The position numbers and the translations under genes are program-made. This document shows positions 16,247-24,419 of a DNA stretch of 64,000 bases, in pieces. The first letter of the stretch is position 1. Each line of letters opens with the position of its first letter. The DNA lies in the NCBI RefSeq assembly GCF_000282495.1, contig NZ_AKJE01000095.1:1-64000 (forward strand), read 5' to 3'. This DNA is from Pseudomonas sp. GM79. GTDB lineage: Bacteria > Pseudomonadota > Gammaproteobacteria > Pseudomonadales > Pseudomonadaceae. The notes beneath the pieces were generated by a model, which was given only the letters and a program-made list of their open reading frames with translations, was not told the DNA's origin and made no database searches.

Positions 16247-16876
16247 CTAGGCCTCGGCCATGAAAGGCGCAGGGTCGCCGCAACCGACGCGGATGATTTC
16301 CGGTTCGCCGTCGGCGAGGCTGATCACGGTGGACGCCTTGATCCCGCCAAAACCGCCGTCGATGATCAGGTCGACCTGATGCTCAAGCAACTGGCGCATT
16401 TCGTAAGGATCGCTCAACGGGTCGGTGTCGCCGGGCATGATCAGGGTCACGCTCATCAGCGGCTCGCCGAGTTCTTCCAGCAATGCCAGGGCAATCGGAT
16501 GGCTTGGCACACGCAGGCCGATGGTGCGTTTTTTCGGGTGCAGCAACAGCCGCGGGACTTCGCGGGTGGCGTTGAGAATGAAGGTGTAAGGGCCAGGCAA
16601 GTGAGCCTTGAGCACACGGAAGGTACCGGTATCGATCTTGGCAAACAGCCCCAACTGCGACAGGTCGCTGCAAATCAGCGCGAAGTTGTGCTTCTCATCC
16701 AGCTGACGCAGCCGGCGCACGCGTTCCACGGCGTTCTTGTCGCCGATCTGGCAACCAATGGCGTAGGAAGAGTCTGTGGGATAAATCACCACCCCGCCGT
16801 TGCGGATGATCTCGACTGCCTGTTTGATCAGGCGCGGTTGCGGGTTTTCCGGATGAATCTGGAAAAATTGACTCAC
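16247..16876 (-). CDS. yciO: YrdC/Sua5-domain protein YciO
   Basis: A 209-residue protein of the YrdC/Sua5 superfamily, whose members TsaC/Sua5 make threonylcarbamoyl-AMP for tRNA t6A. It matches the YciO branch: the start SQFFQIHPENPQPRLIKQAV, then GGVVIYPTDSSYAIGC, and KKRTIGLRVPSHPIA. YciO's cellular role is not well settled. The GTG at 16876 fits the family N-terminus and has GGTAGAG upstream; an ATG 39 bases earlier is the alternative. It sits between rnm and scpA, an order related to yciV-yciO-rluB in E. coli. Confidence 0.9.
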   Translation of the reverse strand: MSQFFQIHPENPQPRLIKQAVEIIRNGGVVIYPTDSSYAIGCQIGDKNAVERVRRLRQLDEKHNFALICSDLSQLGLFAKIDTGTFRVLKAHLPGPYTFILNATREVPRLLLHPKKRTIGLRVPSHPIALALLEELGEPLMSVTLIMPGDTDPLSDPYEMRQLLEHQVDLIIDGGFGGIKASTVISLADGEPEIIRVGCGDPAPFMAEA

Positions 16877-16889
16877 ATTCTCTACCTGT

Positions 16890-17753
16890 TCAGACGACGG
16901 CAATAATTGGGTCATGTTTGAATCGACACCACAGTGGTGGCAGATCCTCCGGGAGCGGGCGGTATTCACCGATCTCGGACCAGCCTCCAGGGCCATGAAA
17001 ATCACTGCCGGCGCTGACCAGCAGACCAAACTCGCGGGCTAGAATCGCCAAACTGCCCACCTGCTCGGCGGGTTGATGGCCATTGACCACTTCTATCGCG
17101 TGGCCCCCTGCTTGAATATAGTCGGCAATCAGGCGACGACGCTTGCTGCGAGTGAAATCGTAGTGCCAGGGATGCGCCAGGCTGACCCAGGCACCCGCGG
17201 CGCGCAGGGTTGCGACGGTGTCTTCCAGGGTCGGCCAGTGTTGTTTGACGTCGCCCAGTTTGCCGGCGCCCAGCCATTTGCGGAACGCTTCGGCGCGATC
17301 CTTGACGAAACCTTCACGCACCATCCAGTCGGCGAAGTGCGGACGGGCCGGGGCGTTACCGCTGTCGCCCAGCTCCTGTTGAATGGCCCGGGCGCCCTCG
17401 AGCGCCCCCGGCATGCCTTTCAACGCCAACTTGCGGCTTATTTCTTCGGACCGTAGCCAGCGGCCATCGTGCAATGTTGCGATGGCCTCGACCAACGGCT
17501 GCGCATTGACGTCGAAACCGTAGCCCAAAACGTGAATGGTCGCCCCGCCCCAGGTGCAGGACAATTCAACGCCGTTGACCAGTTGCATCCCCAGCGCCGT
17601 CGCGGCGCTACGGGCCTCGTCGAGGCCTTCAAGGGTGTCATGATCGGTCAAGGCCAGGACTCGCACGCCTTTCTCGAACGCACGCGCAACCAGTACCGCA
17701 GGCGCGAGGGCGCCATCGGAAGCCGTGCTATGGCAGTGCAAATCAACATTCAC
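16890..17753 (-). CDS. rnm: PHP-domain 5'-3' exoribonuclease Rnm (YciV/TrpH)
   Basis: A PHP-family metal-dependent phosphoesterase; E. coli YciV is the 5'-3' exoribonuclease RNase AM that trims 5' ends of rRNAs. The 287-residue protein shows the PHP metal motifs: NVDLHCHSTASDG at the start, LALTDHDTLEG, VELSCTW, SLAHPWHYD and SAGSDFHGPGGW. I place the start at the GTG at 17753, beside the first PHP strand; a TTG six codons upstream is possible. It precedes yciO by 13 bases and is divergent from yciB. Confidence 0.92.
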   Translation of the reverse strand: MNVDLHCHSTASDGALAPAVLVARAFEKGVRVLALTDHDTLEGLDEARSAATALGMQLVNGVELSCTWGGATIHVLGYGFDVNAQPLVEAIATLHDGRWLRSEEISRKLALKGMPGALEGARAIQQELGDSGNAPARPHFADWMVREGFVKDRAEAFRKWLGAGKLGDVKQHWPTLEDTVATLRAAGAWVSLAHPWHYDFTRSKRRRLIADYIQAGGHAIEVVNGHQPAEQVGSLAILAREFGLLVSAGSDFHGPGGWSEIGEYRPLPEDLPPLWCRFKHDPIIAVV

Positions 17754-17840
17754 AGGACTGTGTAACCTCAAATCAGCTGACGCTATCGCGCGTCAATATG
17801 TTTGTTATTATGCCGCCACATCCTGCTTCTGGCTGCCACT

Positions 17841-18437
17841 GTGAAACAATTCATCGACTTCATCCCGCTTCTGCTGTTTTTCATCGTCTTCAAAATCGAT
17901 CCACAGGTCGTCGATATCGGCGGTTATCAACTGTCTGTCGGTGGTATCTACAGCGCCACCGCAGTGCTGATCATCAGCTCCCTGGTGGTTTACGGCACGC
18001 TGTTCATCAAGCAGCGCAAGCTGGAGAAGAGCCAGTGGCTGACCCTCATCGCCTGCCTGGTCTTCGGCAGCCTGACCCTGGCATTCCACAGCGAGACCTT
18101 CCTGAAATGGAAAGCCCCGGTGGTCAACTGGCTGTTCGCCCTCGGGTTCATCGGCAGCCACTTCATCGGTGATCAACTGTTGATCAAACGCATCATGGGC
18201 CACGCGCTGACCCTGCCGGAACCGGTCTGGACCCGTCTGAACATCGCCTGGATCGGTTTTTTCCTGTTTTGCGGCGCCGCCAACCTGTTTGTCGCGTTCA
18301 CGTTCCAGAGCTACTGGGTCGACTTCAAAGTCTTCGGCAGCCTGGGCATGACGTTGCTGTTCCTGGTCGCCCAGGGCATTTACCTGTCCCGCCACCTGCA
18401 CGACGCCGATACCACCACGCCAAAAACCGAGGACTGA
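17841..18437 (+). CDS. yciB: Inner-membrane septation protein YciB/IspZ
   Basis: A 198-residue inner-membrane protein with five or six hydrophobic segments, linked to septation and envelope integrity in enterobacteria and Shigella. The family start KQFIDFIPLLLFFIVFKIDP and the later FALGFIGSHFIGDQLLIKRIMG and PEPVWTRLNIAWIGFFLFCG are clear. The GTG at 17841 restores the conserved N-terminus. Its stop is followed one base later by yciI. Confidence 0.96.
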   Translation: MKQFIDFIPLLLFFIVFKIDPQVVDIGGYQLSVGGIYSATAVLIISSLVVYGTLFIKQRKLEKSQWLTLIACLVFGSLTLAFHSETFLKWKAPVVNWLFALGFIGSHFIGDQLLIKRIMGHALTLPEPVWTRLNIAWIGFFLFCGAANLFVAFTFQSYWVDFKVFGSLGMTLLFLVAQGIYLSRHLHDADTTTPKTED

Positions 18438-18438
18438 C

Positions 18439-18738
18439 ATGCTTTACGCAATCATTGCCACAGACGTCGCCAACTCCCTGCAAGCCCGCCTGGCCGCACG
18501 GCCTGCGCACCTTGAGCGCCTGCAAGTGCTTAAAGGTGAAGGTCGCATCGTACTGGCCGGCCCGCACCCGGCCGTCGACAGCAATGATCCGGGCGCGGCG
18601 GGTTTCACCGGCAGCCTGATCGTTGCCGAATTCGATTCGCTGAGCGCCGCACAGGCTTGGGCCGATGCCGACCCGTACATTGCCGCAGGCGTCTACGCCA
18701 ACGTTTTGGTCAAGCCGTTCAAGCAAGTCCTGCCGTAA
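18439..18738 (+). CDS. yciI: YciI-family protein
   Basis: A 99-residue YciI-like (ferredoxin-like fold) cytosolic protein, function uncertain. Family features are visible: MLYAIIATD at the start, a His in RPAHLERL, a Asp in HPAVDSNDPGAAGFTGSLIVAEF, and WADADPYIAAGVY. It begins one base after yciB, so is translationally coupled to it. A hairpin with 12-bp arms follows the stop. Confidence 0.95.
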   Translation: MLYAIIATDVANSLQARLAARPAHLERLQVLKGEGRIVLAGPHPAVDSNDPGAAGFTGSLIVAEFDSLSAAQAWADADPYIAAGVYANVLVKPFKQVLP

Positions 18739-18747
18739 AGTCCTTCA

Positions 18748-18776
18748 GCGCGATGAACCTTGTCGGTTCATCGCGC
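18748..18776 (+). terminator. Hairpin after yciI, likely terminator
   Basis: GCGCGATGAACC and GGTTCATCGCGC form a perfect 12-bp stem with a 5-base loop, 9 bases after the yciI stop. The following T content is low, so it may be a weak or Rho-aided terminator. Confidence 0.6.
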
Positions 18777-18848
18777 GTTCAATCGCTCATTATTCTCGTT
18801 TATCGGCCGACAACCTGCCCAATACTCGTATTGGAATCAGGAGTTGCG

Positions 18849-19262
18849 ATGCGCAAAGGTCCGTTGTGTCTGATGTTGGTGACGTTGTCGATCATGGCGC
18901 CCGCCCACGGTGAAGAAAGCGTCGATGTTGGCAATTCCACGCCGCTGTCCTTGAGTGCCGGCAGCCAGATCACCGAGTTGCAGCAGCGCTTGAAGGCAAG
19001 CGAGCAGCAACGAGAAGCACTGAGCAAACAACTGCAAAATACCGATGGCGAACGCGAAAGCGCTCAGTTGAGCCGGTTGCGCCAGGAGAATCAGCGCCTC
19101 AAGCTGCAACTCAAGGAGGCTCAGGCCAGCAGCCCGCTGCCACGCCTGCTGACAGATCAGCAGCAATGGTTCGTGATTGGGGGCGCAGTAGCGCTATTGG
19201 CCTTGCTCTGCGGTATCTTCGCCAGTGGTGCAACCAGAAAACGTCGGCAATGGCTAAATTGA
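18849..19262 (+). CDS. Envelope coiled-coil protein with C-terminal membrane anchor
   Basis: A 137-residue protein with an N-terminal signal peptide (CLMLVTLSIMAPAHGEE, cleavage likely after AHG), a coiled coil (about residues 40-90: ITELQQRLKASEQQREAL, LRQENQRLKLQLKEAQ) and a single C-terminal membrane segment (WFVIGGAVALLALLCGIF) ending in a basic tail. It resembles the SH3/TIGR04211-like coiled-coil proteins but shows no clear SH3 domain. It ends 7 bases before the response regulator gene, suggesting co-transcription with the Cpx-like system. Function unknown. Confidence 0.75.
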   Translation: MRKGPLCLMLVTLSIMAPAHGEESVDVGNSTPLSLSAGSQITELQQRLKASEQQREALSKQLQNTDGERESAQLSRLRQENQRLKLQLKEAQASSPLPRLLTDQQQWFVIGGAVALLALLCGIFASGATRKRRQWLN

Positions 19263-19269
19263 GTGAGTC

Positions 19270-19947
19270 ATGAGCGAGCTGTTATTAATTGATGATGACC
19301 AGGAGCTGTGTGAGCTCCTGAGTAGTTGGCTGAGCCAGGAAGGCTTTCAGGTCCGCGCCTGCCACGATGGCCAGAGCGCGCGCCGGGCGTTGGCCGAAAC
19401 TTCCCCGGCGGCCGTGGTGCTGGACGTGATGCTGCCGGACGGCAGTGGCCTGGAACTGCTCAAGCAACTGCGCAGTGACCATCCGGATTTGCCGGTGCTG
19501 ATGCTTTCGGCCCGTGGCGAACCGCTGGACCGCATTCTCGGCCTGGAACTCGGTGCCGATGATTACCTGGCCAAACCGTGCGACCCACGAGAGCTGACAG
19601 CGCGCCTGCGCGCAGTGTTGCGCCGCAGTCATCCGACGGCAGTTTCCAGCCAGCTCGAATTGGGTGACTTGTGCTTCAGCCCGGTGCGTGGCGTGGTCAG
19701 CATCGATGAACAGGAATTCACCCTCACCGTCTCCGAAAGCCGTCTGCTCGAAGCCCTGCTCAAGCAACCCGGCGAACCGCTGGATAAACAGGAGCTGGCG
19801 CAAATCGCCCTCGGTCGCAAACTGACCCTGTACGACCGCAGCCTGGACATGCACGTGAGCAACCTGCGCAAAAAAATCGGCCCCCACCCCGACGGTCGTC
19901 CACGCATCGTTGCCCTGCGCAGTCGCGGTTACTACTACAGCCTCTGA
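19270..19947 (+). CDS. OmpR-family response regulator, CpxR-like
   Basis: A 225-residue two-component response regulator. The receiver domain (1-115) has acidic residues DDD at 8-10, phosphoacceptor D52 in VVLDVMLPDGSG, and the lysine in LAKPCDP. The C-terminal winged helix ends RSLDMHVSNLRKKIG and LRSRGYYYSL. Together with the periplasmic Spy/CpxP-like protein and the kinase that follow, it most resembles CpxR of the envelope-stress Cpx system, though the GC-rich pseudomonad versions have been given various names. Confidence 0.92.
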   Translation: MSELLLIDDDQELCELLSSWLSQEGFQVRACHDGQSARRALAETSPAAVVLDVMLPDGSGLELLKQLRSDHPDLPVLMLSARGEPLDRILGLELGADDYLAKPCDPRELTARLRAVLRRSHPTAVSSQLELGDLCFSPVRGVVSIDEQEFTLTVSESRLLEALLKQPGEPLDKQELAQIALGRKLTLYDRSLDMHVSNLRKKIGPHPDGRPRIVALRSRGYYYSL

Positions 19948-19966
19948 GCACGACCTGCGATCCCCT

Positions 19967-20054
19967 GTAGGAGCTGCCGAAGGCTGCGATCTTTTGATTT
20001 TGCTTTTAACGGCCAAGATCAAGATCAAAAGATCGCAGCCTTCGGCAGCTCCTA
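19967..20054. repeat. Palindromic repeat, family 2 (GTAGGAGCTG type)
   Basis: Inverted arms GTAGGAGCTGCCGAAGGCTG...GATCTTTTGA and their complement enclose a spacer with short GATCAA repeats. It sits between the response regulator and the Spy-like gene. Confidence 0.88.
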
Positions 20055-20201
20055 CGTCGCACCGTGGTACATCGTGGAATTGTCAGGAAGGTAGAAAATC
20101 GTCTTTACCCAAGCTTTACGCTCCGCTGACCGCCGCTGACCTTGATCTGCGTAATCTGCACACATCCGGAACGTACCGGGAACGAGACAAGGAGATACAC
20201 C

Positions 20202-20651
20202 ATGCGCAAGACTCTTATCGCTCTGATGTTTGCTGCCGCCCTGCCGACCGTTGCCATGGCCATGCCTGAAGGCGCAGGCCCCATGGGTGACCACATGGAC
20301 GGCTCACGCCACGGCGGTCAGATGCACGGCATGCACGGTAAAGGCCCTTACAGCCAACTGGACCTGAGCCGCGAACAGCGCGAGCAAATCCGCAAGATCA
20401 TGGGCGAGCAGATGCATGAGCGTCAGCAATTGGTCGACAAGTACCTGGAAAAACTCTCGCCAGCCGATCAGAAAGCCCTGAAAGACGAGATGGCGGCCAA
20501 GCACAAGAAAGCCGAAGCCGACGTTCGCGCACTGCTGAAACCGGATCAACAGAAGCAATTCGACGAGATCCAGAAGAAAAAGGCTGAGCGTCGCGCCGAA
20601 TGGGCCGAGTTCAAGGCCTGGAAAGCGCAGCAAGCGCAAAAAGCGCAATAA
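20202..20651 (+). CDS. Periplasmic Spy/CpxP-like protein
   Basis: A 149-residue protein with a signal peptide (MRKTLIALMFAAALPTVAMA), a His/Met/Gly-rich segment (MGDHMDGSRHGGQMHGMHG) that could bind metal, and a helical body with two LTxxQ-type motifs (LDLSREQREQIRKIM and LLKPDQQKQFDEIQ). CpxP and Spy are periplasmic chaperones or feedback inhibitors induced by Cpx. AAGGAGATACACC precedes the ATG. Its place between regulator and kinase supports a stress-sensor role; the tail is Lys/Gln/Ala-rich. Confidence 0.88.
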   Translation: MRKTLIALMFAAALPTVAMAMPEGAGPMGDHMDGSRHGGQMHGMHGKGPYSQLDLSREQREQIRKIMGEQMHERQQLVDKYLEKLSPADQKALKDEMAAKHKKAEADVRALLKPDQQKQFDEIQKKKAERRAEWAEFKAWKAQQAQKAQ

Positions 20652-20664
20652 TGCGCTACCCCCG

Positions 20665-20692
20665 GACCCGACGGCTAACACCGTTGGGTCTG
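20665..20692 (+). terminator. Possible terminator after the Spy-like gene
   Basis: ACCCGACGG and CCGTTGGGT form a 9-bp stem (one G-T pair, 6-base loop) 15 bases after the stop, followed by CTGTTGCC. Weak T-tract, so the strength is uncertain. Confidence 0.4.
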
Positions 20693-20708
20693 TTGCCACT
20701 CAGTCTAA

Positions 20709-20798
20709 TGTGGGAGCGGGCTTGCTCGCGAAGGCGGTGTGTCAGGTAAAGCATTTGCTGACTGACACACCGCCTTCGCGAGCAAGCCCGCTCCCACA
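20709..20798. repeat. REPIN (family 1)
   Basis: Inverted pair of the GTGGGAGCGGGC unit between the Spy-like gene and its kinase gene, ending about 30 bases before the kinase start. Confidence 0.93.
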
Positions 20799-20826
20799 AG
20801 GATTTGCGCTTGTTTGAGGATTTTCT

Positions 20827-22167
20827 GTGCGCTCATTGTTCTGGCGTATTCTGGCCAGCTTCTGGCTGGCCATCGCTCTGGTTGCAGGGCTTTCCATTCT
20901 GCTCGGGCACATGCTCAACCAGGACGCGTGGATTCTCAGTCGCCACCCTGGCCTCAACACCTTGGCCGAACAGTGGACGCAAACCTACGAAAGCCAGGGA
21001 GAAGAAGCCGCCCAGGACATTCTGGAACAGCGCAAGCGTCAGTATCACATCAACGTTCAAGTGCTCAACGAGGCAGGTGACCCGGTGGTACGCGGTACCT
21101 TTCCACGGCGGGCGGCGGCCTTCGAAGCACGACAGAACAACGATGATCGACGCCTGCCATGGCGGCGTCTGACCGATGAATACACCAGCGCCAAGACAGG
21201 CGACACCTATCTGCTGATCTATCGCGTTCCGCACCCGGAACTGGACGCCTGGCACCGCGAAAGCCTGCTCTGGCCGTTAAGTGCACTGGGCATCGCACTG
21301 GTGGTGTTGACTCTGTTCAGCTTGCTGGTGACCTTTTCCATCACGCGACCACTGAGCCGTTTACGAAGCGCCGTGCATGACCTGGGGCAGACAACGTATC
21401 AACAAAACAGCCTGGCGAAACTGGCCAACCGCCGCGATGAATTCGGTGTGCTGGCCAACGACTTCAATCGCATGGGCGCACGCCTGCAAAGCCTGATCGG
21501 CAGCCAGCGGCAATTACTGCGGGACGTGTCTCACGAATTACGCTCACCCTTGGCCCGATTGCGCATTGCCTTGGCACTGGCCGAGCGGGCCAACCCTGAG
21601 GAGCGGGAAAAACTCTGGCCACGCCTGACCCGTGAATGCGATCGACTGGAAGCGTTGATCAGCGAAATCCTGGTACTGGCGCGCGTCGATGCCGACAACG
21701 CCAGTGCCGAAGAAGTCGATCTAAACGCGCTGCTCACTACCCTGCAAAAAGACGCTCAGTTGGGTTCGCCCGAGCAGAACGTGCACCTTGAAGTCGAGCC
21801 GCAACTGAACCTCAAAGGCTGGCCGACCATGATCGAGCGCGCCGTGGACAACCTGCTACGCAATGCCCAGCGCTTTAACCCGGTCGGGCAACCGATCGAA
21901 ATGCAGGCGTTGCGTCAGGGCGACAGGATTGTGGTCAGCGTGCGCGATCACGGCCCTGGCGTAGAAACCGAGCATTTGAATCAGCTGGCTGAACCGTTCT
22001 ATCGGGCACCGGGGCAAACAGCGGCCGGGCATGGCCTCGGGCTGGCCATTGCGCGTCGTGCGGCGGAGCGCCATGGCGGCAGTCTGGTGCTGGCCAATCA
22101 CCCTGGGGGCGGGTTTGTTGCCAGCCTTGAATTGCCGTTGGTGCCGGGGGCTGTGGTCCAACCCTGA
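20827..22167 (+). CDS. Sensor histidine kinase, CpxA-like
   Basis: A 446-residue inner-membrane histidine kinase: membrane segment 1 (about residues 7-30), a ~110-residue periplasmic sensor region, membrane segment 2 (about 150-170, ALGIALVVLTLFSLLV), HAMP, HisKA with phospho-acceptor H236 in LRDVSHELRSPLARLR, and HATPase (NLLRNAQRF, DHGPGV, GHGLGLAIARR). It is the probable partner of the response regulator at 19270. The start is GTG; GAGGA lies upstream. Regulator, Spy-like gene and kinase read in the same direction but are separated by two palindromic repeats. Confidence 0.93.
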   Translation: MRSLFWRILASFWLAIALVAGLSILLGHMLNQDAWILSRHPGLNTLAEQWTQTYESQGEEAAQDILEQRKRQYHINVQVLNEAGDPVVRGTFPRRAAAFEARQNNDDRRLPWRRLTDEYTSAKTGDTYLLIYRVPHPELDAWHRESLLWPLSALGIALVVLTLFSLLVTFSITRPLSRLRSAVHDLGQTTYQQNSLAKLANRRDEFGVLANDFNRMGARLQSLIGSQRQLLRDVSHELRSPLARLRIALALAERANPEEREKLWPRLTRECDRLEALISEILVLARVDADNASAEEVDLNALLTTLQKDAQLGSPEQNVHLEVEPQLNLKGWPTMIERAVDNLLRNAQRFNPVGQPIEMQALRQGDRIVVSVRDHGPGVETEHLNQLAEPFYRAPGQTAAGHGLGLAIARRAAERHGGSLVLANHPGGGFVASLELPLVPGAVVQP

Positions 22168-22171
22168 ACCC

Positions 22172-22261
22172 TGTGGGAGCGGGCTTACATCGGAAGACGG
22201 AGTGTCAGTCGACATCATCGTTGCCTGACACACCGCTTTCGCGAGCAAGCCCGCTCCCACA
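22172..22261. repeat. REPIN (family 1) with a damaged left arm
   Basis: The right unit is intact; the left unit reads GTGGGAGCGGGCTTACATCGGAAG, losing the GCTCGCGAA part that would pair with the right arm. It begins 5 bases after the kinase stop codon. Confidence 0.85.
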
Positions 22262-22275
22262 TTGAATCTGCGCCT

Positions 22276-22842
22276 TCAGGCCTTACCGGGCCAAGCGCTG
22301 ACAAACTCGGCCAGATCGACCTTCTCCGCCACCCGCGGTTCTTTCTGCGGCGTGCCCAGGTAAAGAAACGCAATCACCTCTTCCCCTTCCGCCAATCCCA
22401 AACCTTTGGCCACATGCGCCGAATAAGCCAGCTCACCAGTGCGCCACACCGCGCCAATGCCTTGCGCATAGGCCGCCAGCAAAATCCCGTGAGCGGCACA
22501 ACCGGCCGCCAACAGTTGCTCGGACTTGGGATACTTGGCGTGCTCCTGCAAACGCGCAATCACCACAACCACCAGCGGCGCACGCAGCGGGCCGTTGCGC
22601 GCCTTGTCCAGCAAGGCCTCGGACACATCACTGTCTTGCAGCTTCGCCGCTTCGGCCAGCAACTCACCCATTTGCTCGCGTGCCGCGCCTTCGACTGTCA
22701 GGAAACGCCAAGGCTGCAAATGGCCATGGTCTGGCGCGCGCATCGCGGCGGCAAACAGCACTTCGCGCTGCTCGGCAGTGGGTGCCGGATCGAGCAGTCG
22801 TGGGACGGAAACACGGTTGAGCAAAGCGTCGAGAGCCTGCAT
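22276..22842 (-). CDS. Nitroreductase-family protein, YdjA-like
   Basis: A 188-residue flavin-dependent NAD(P)H nitroreductase-superfamily protein of the small YdjA type. Visible features: RVSVPRLLDPAPTAEQREVLFAAAMRAPDHGHLQPWRF (FMN-binding start, quoted in part: APDHGHLQPWRFLTV), AAGCAAHGILLAAYAQGIGAVWRTG, and GEEVIAFLYLGTP near the end. FMN binds at a dimer interface in this family; the natural substrate is not known. Confidence 0.9.
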   Translation of the reverse strand: MQALDALLNRVSVPRLLDPAPTAEQREVLFAAAMRAPDHGHLQPWRFLTVEGAAREQMGELLAEAAKLQDSDVSEALLDKARNGPLRAPLVVVVIARLQEHAKYPKSEQLLAAGCAAHGILLAAYAQGIGAVWRTGELAYSAHVAKGLGLAEGEEVIAFLYLGTPQKEPRVAEKVDLAEFVSAWPGKA

Positions 22843-22964
22843 CGGCCACCTCCTGTAGAAAATGTTTGGCTATTCTAGCGTCAACTGTCGCGACGGCGTC
22901 GGTTTACATGCCCTGCCCCGCAGGTAGAATGGCGCCCTTCTTACTATCAGCCCGAGCGGACTTC

Positions 22965-24419
22965 ATGGCGTTGCCGACCTTACGGATCATTGGTTTCATC
23001 ATCGGCATCTTCCTGATCACGCTGGCCATCGCCATGGTTATACCCATGGCCACCCTGGTGATCTTCGAACGCACCAGCGACCTGCCGTCGTTCCTTTGGG
23101 CCAGCATGATTACCTTTGTCGCGGGCCTGGCCCTGGTGATACCCGGGCGCCCCGAGCACATCCATCTGCGTCCGCGAGACATGTACCTGCTGACCGTCAG
23201 TAGCTGGCTGGTGGTGTGCATCTTCGCCGCCCTGCCGTTCCTGCTGACCCAGAACATCAGCTACACCGACTCGTTCTTCGAAAGCATGTCCGGCATCACC
23301 GCCACCGGAGCGACGGTACTCACGGGCCTGGACAACATGTCTCCCGGTATCCTGATGTGGCGTTCATTACTGCACTGGATTGGTGGCATCGGTTTTATCG
23401 GCATGGCGGTAGCGATTCTGCCCTTGTTGCGCATCGGTGGCATGCGGCTGTTTCAGACCGAGTCGTCGGACCGTTCCGAAAAAGTCATGCCCCGTTCGCA
23501 CATGGTGGCGCGTTTGATCGTTGCGGCCTACGTCGGCATCACCATTTTCGGCAGCCTGGCGTTCTGGTGGGCCGGGATGAACCTGTTCGACGCCATCAAC
23601 CATGCGATGTCAGCGATTTCCACCGGTGGTTTCTCGACCTCCGACCAGTCTTTGGCCAAGTGGCCGGAGCCTGCTGTGCATTGGGTCGCGATCGTCATCA
23701 TGATTCTCGGTGCCCTGCCGTTCACCCTGTATGTCGCCACGTTACGCGGTAACCGTCGGGCACTGATCAAGGATGAACAGGTTCAAGGGCTGCTCGGTAT
23801 GTTGCTGGTGACCTGGCTGGTGCTCGGCACCTGGTACTGGTGGACTACCCAGCTGCATTGGCTGGAAGCCTTGCGGCATGTGGCGCTGAACGTGACGTCG
23901 GTAGTGACCACCACCGGTTTTGCACTGGGGGATTACAGCCTCTGGGGCAACTTCTCACTGATGCTGTTCTTTTATCTGGGGTTTGTTGGTGGCTGCTCGG
24001 GTTCGACCGCTGGCGGGATCAAGATTTTCCGCTTCCAGGTTGCCTACATCCTGCTCAAGGCCAACCTTAACCAGTTGATACACCCGCGCGCGGTGATCAA
24101 GCAGAAATACAACGGCCACCGTCTCGACGAAGAGATCGTGCGCTCGATCCTGACCTTTTCGTTCTTCTTCGCCATCACCATTTGCGTTATCGCACTGCTG
24201 CTGTCGCTACTGGGCGTGGACTGGATGACAGCGCTGACCGGCGCGGCCGCCACGGTGTCTGGCGTAGGCCCGGGGCTTGGCGAAACGATCGGCCCGGCGG
24301 GTAACTTCGCCAGCCTGCCGGATGCCGCGAAGTGGATTCTCTCGTTCGGCATGCTGCTGGGCCGGCTGGAGATCATTACGGTGTTTGTCCTGTGTATCCC
24401 GGCATTCTGGCGTCACTGA
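22965..24419 (+). CDS. trkH: Trk-type potassium uptake protein TrkH
   Basis: TrkH is the K+-conducting membrane subunit that works with the cytosolic regulator TrkA. The 484-residue protein has four pore-loop repeats with selectivity-filter glycines: TGATVLTG, ISTGGFSTSD, VTTTGFALGD and ATVSGVGPGLGE. PFxxxESMSGITATG and WIGGIGFIGMAVAILPLL are typical. The ATG at 22965 gives the family start MALPTLRIIGFIIG. The gene end overlaps the convergent AraC gene by 44 bases. TrkA is not in the window. Confidence 0.96.
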   Translation: MALPTLRIIGFIIGIFLITLAIAMVIPMATLVIFERTSDLPSFLWASMITFVAGLALVIPGRPEHIHLRPRDMYLLTVSSWLVVCIFAALPFLLTQNISYTDSFFESMSGITATGATVLTGLDNMSPGILMWRSLLHWIGGIGFIGMAVAILPLLRIGGMRLFQTESSDRSEKVMPRSHMVARLIVAAYVGITIFGSLAFWWAGMNLFDAINHAMSAISTGGFSTSDQSLAKWPEPAVHWVAIVIMILGALPFTLYVATLRGNRRALIKDEQVQGLLGMLLVTWLVLGTWYWWTTQLHWLEALRHVALNVTSVVTTTGFALGDYSLWGNFSLMLFFYLGFVGGCSGSTAGGIKIFRFQVAYILLKANLNQLIHPRAVIKQKYNGHRLDEEIVRSILTFSFFFAITICVIALLLSLLGVDWMTALTGAAATVSGVGPGLGETIGPAGNFASLPDAAKWILSFGMLLGRLEIITVFVLCIPAFWRH

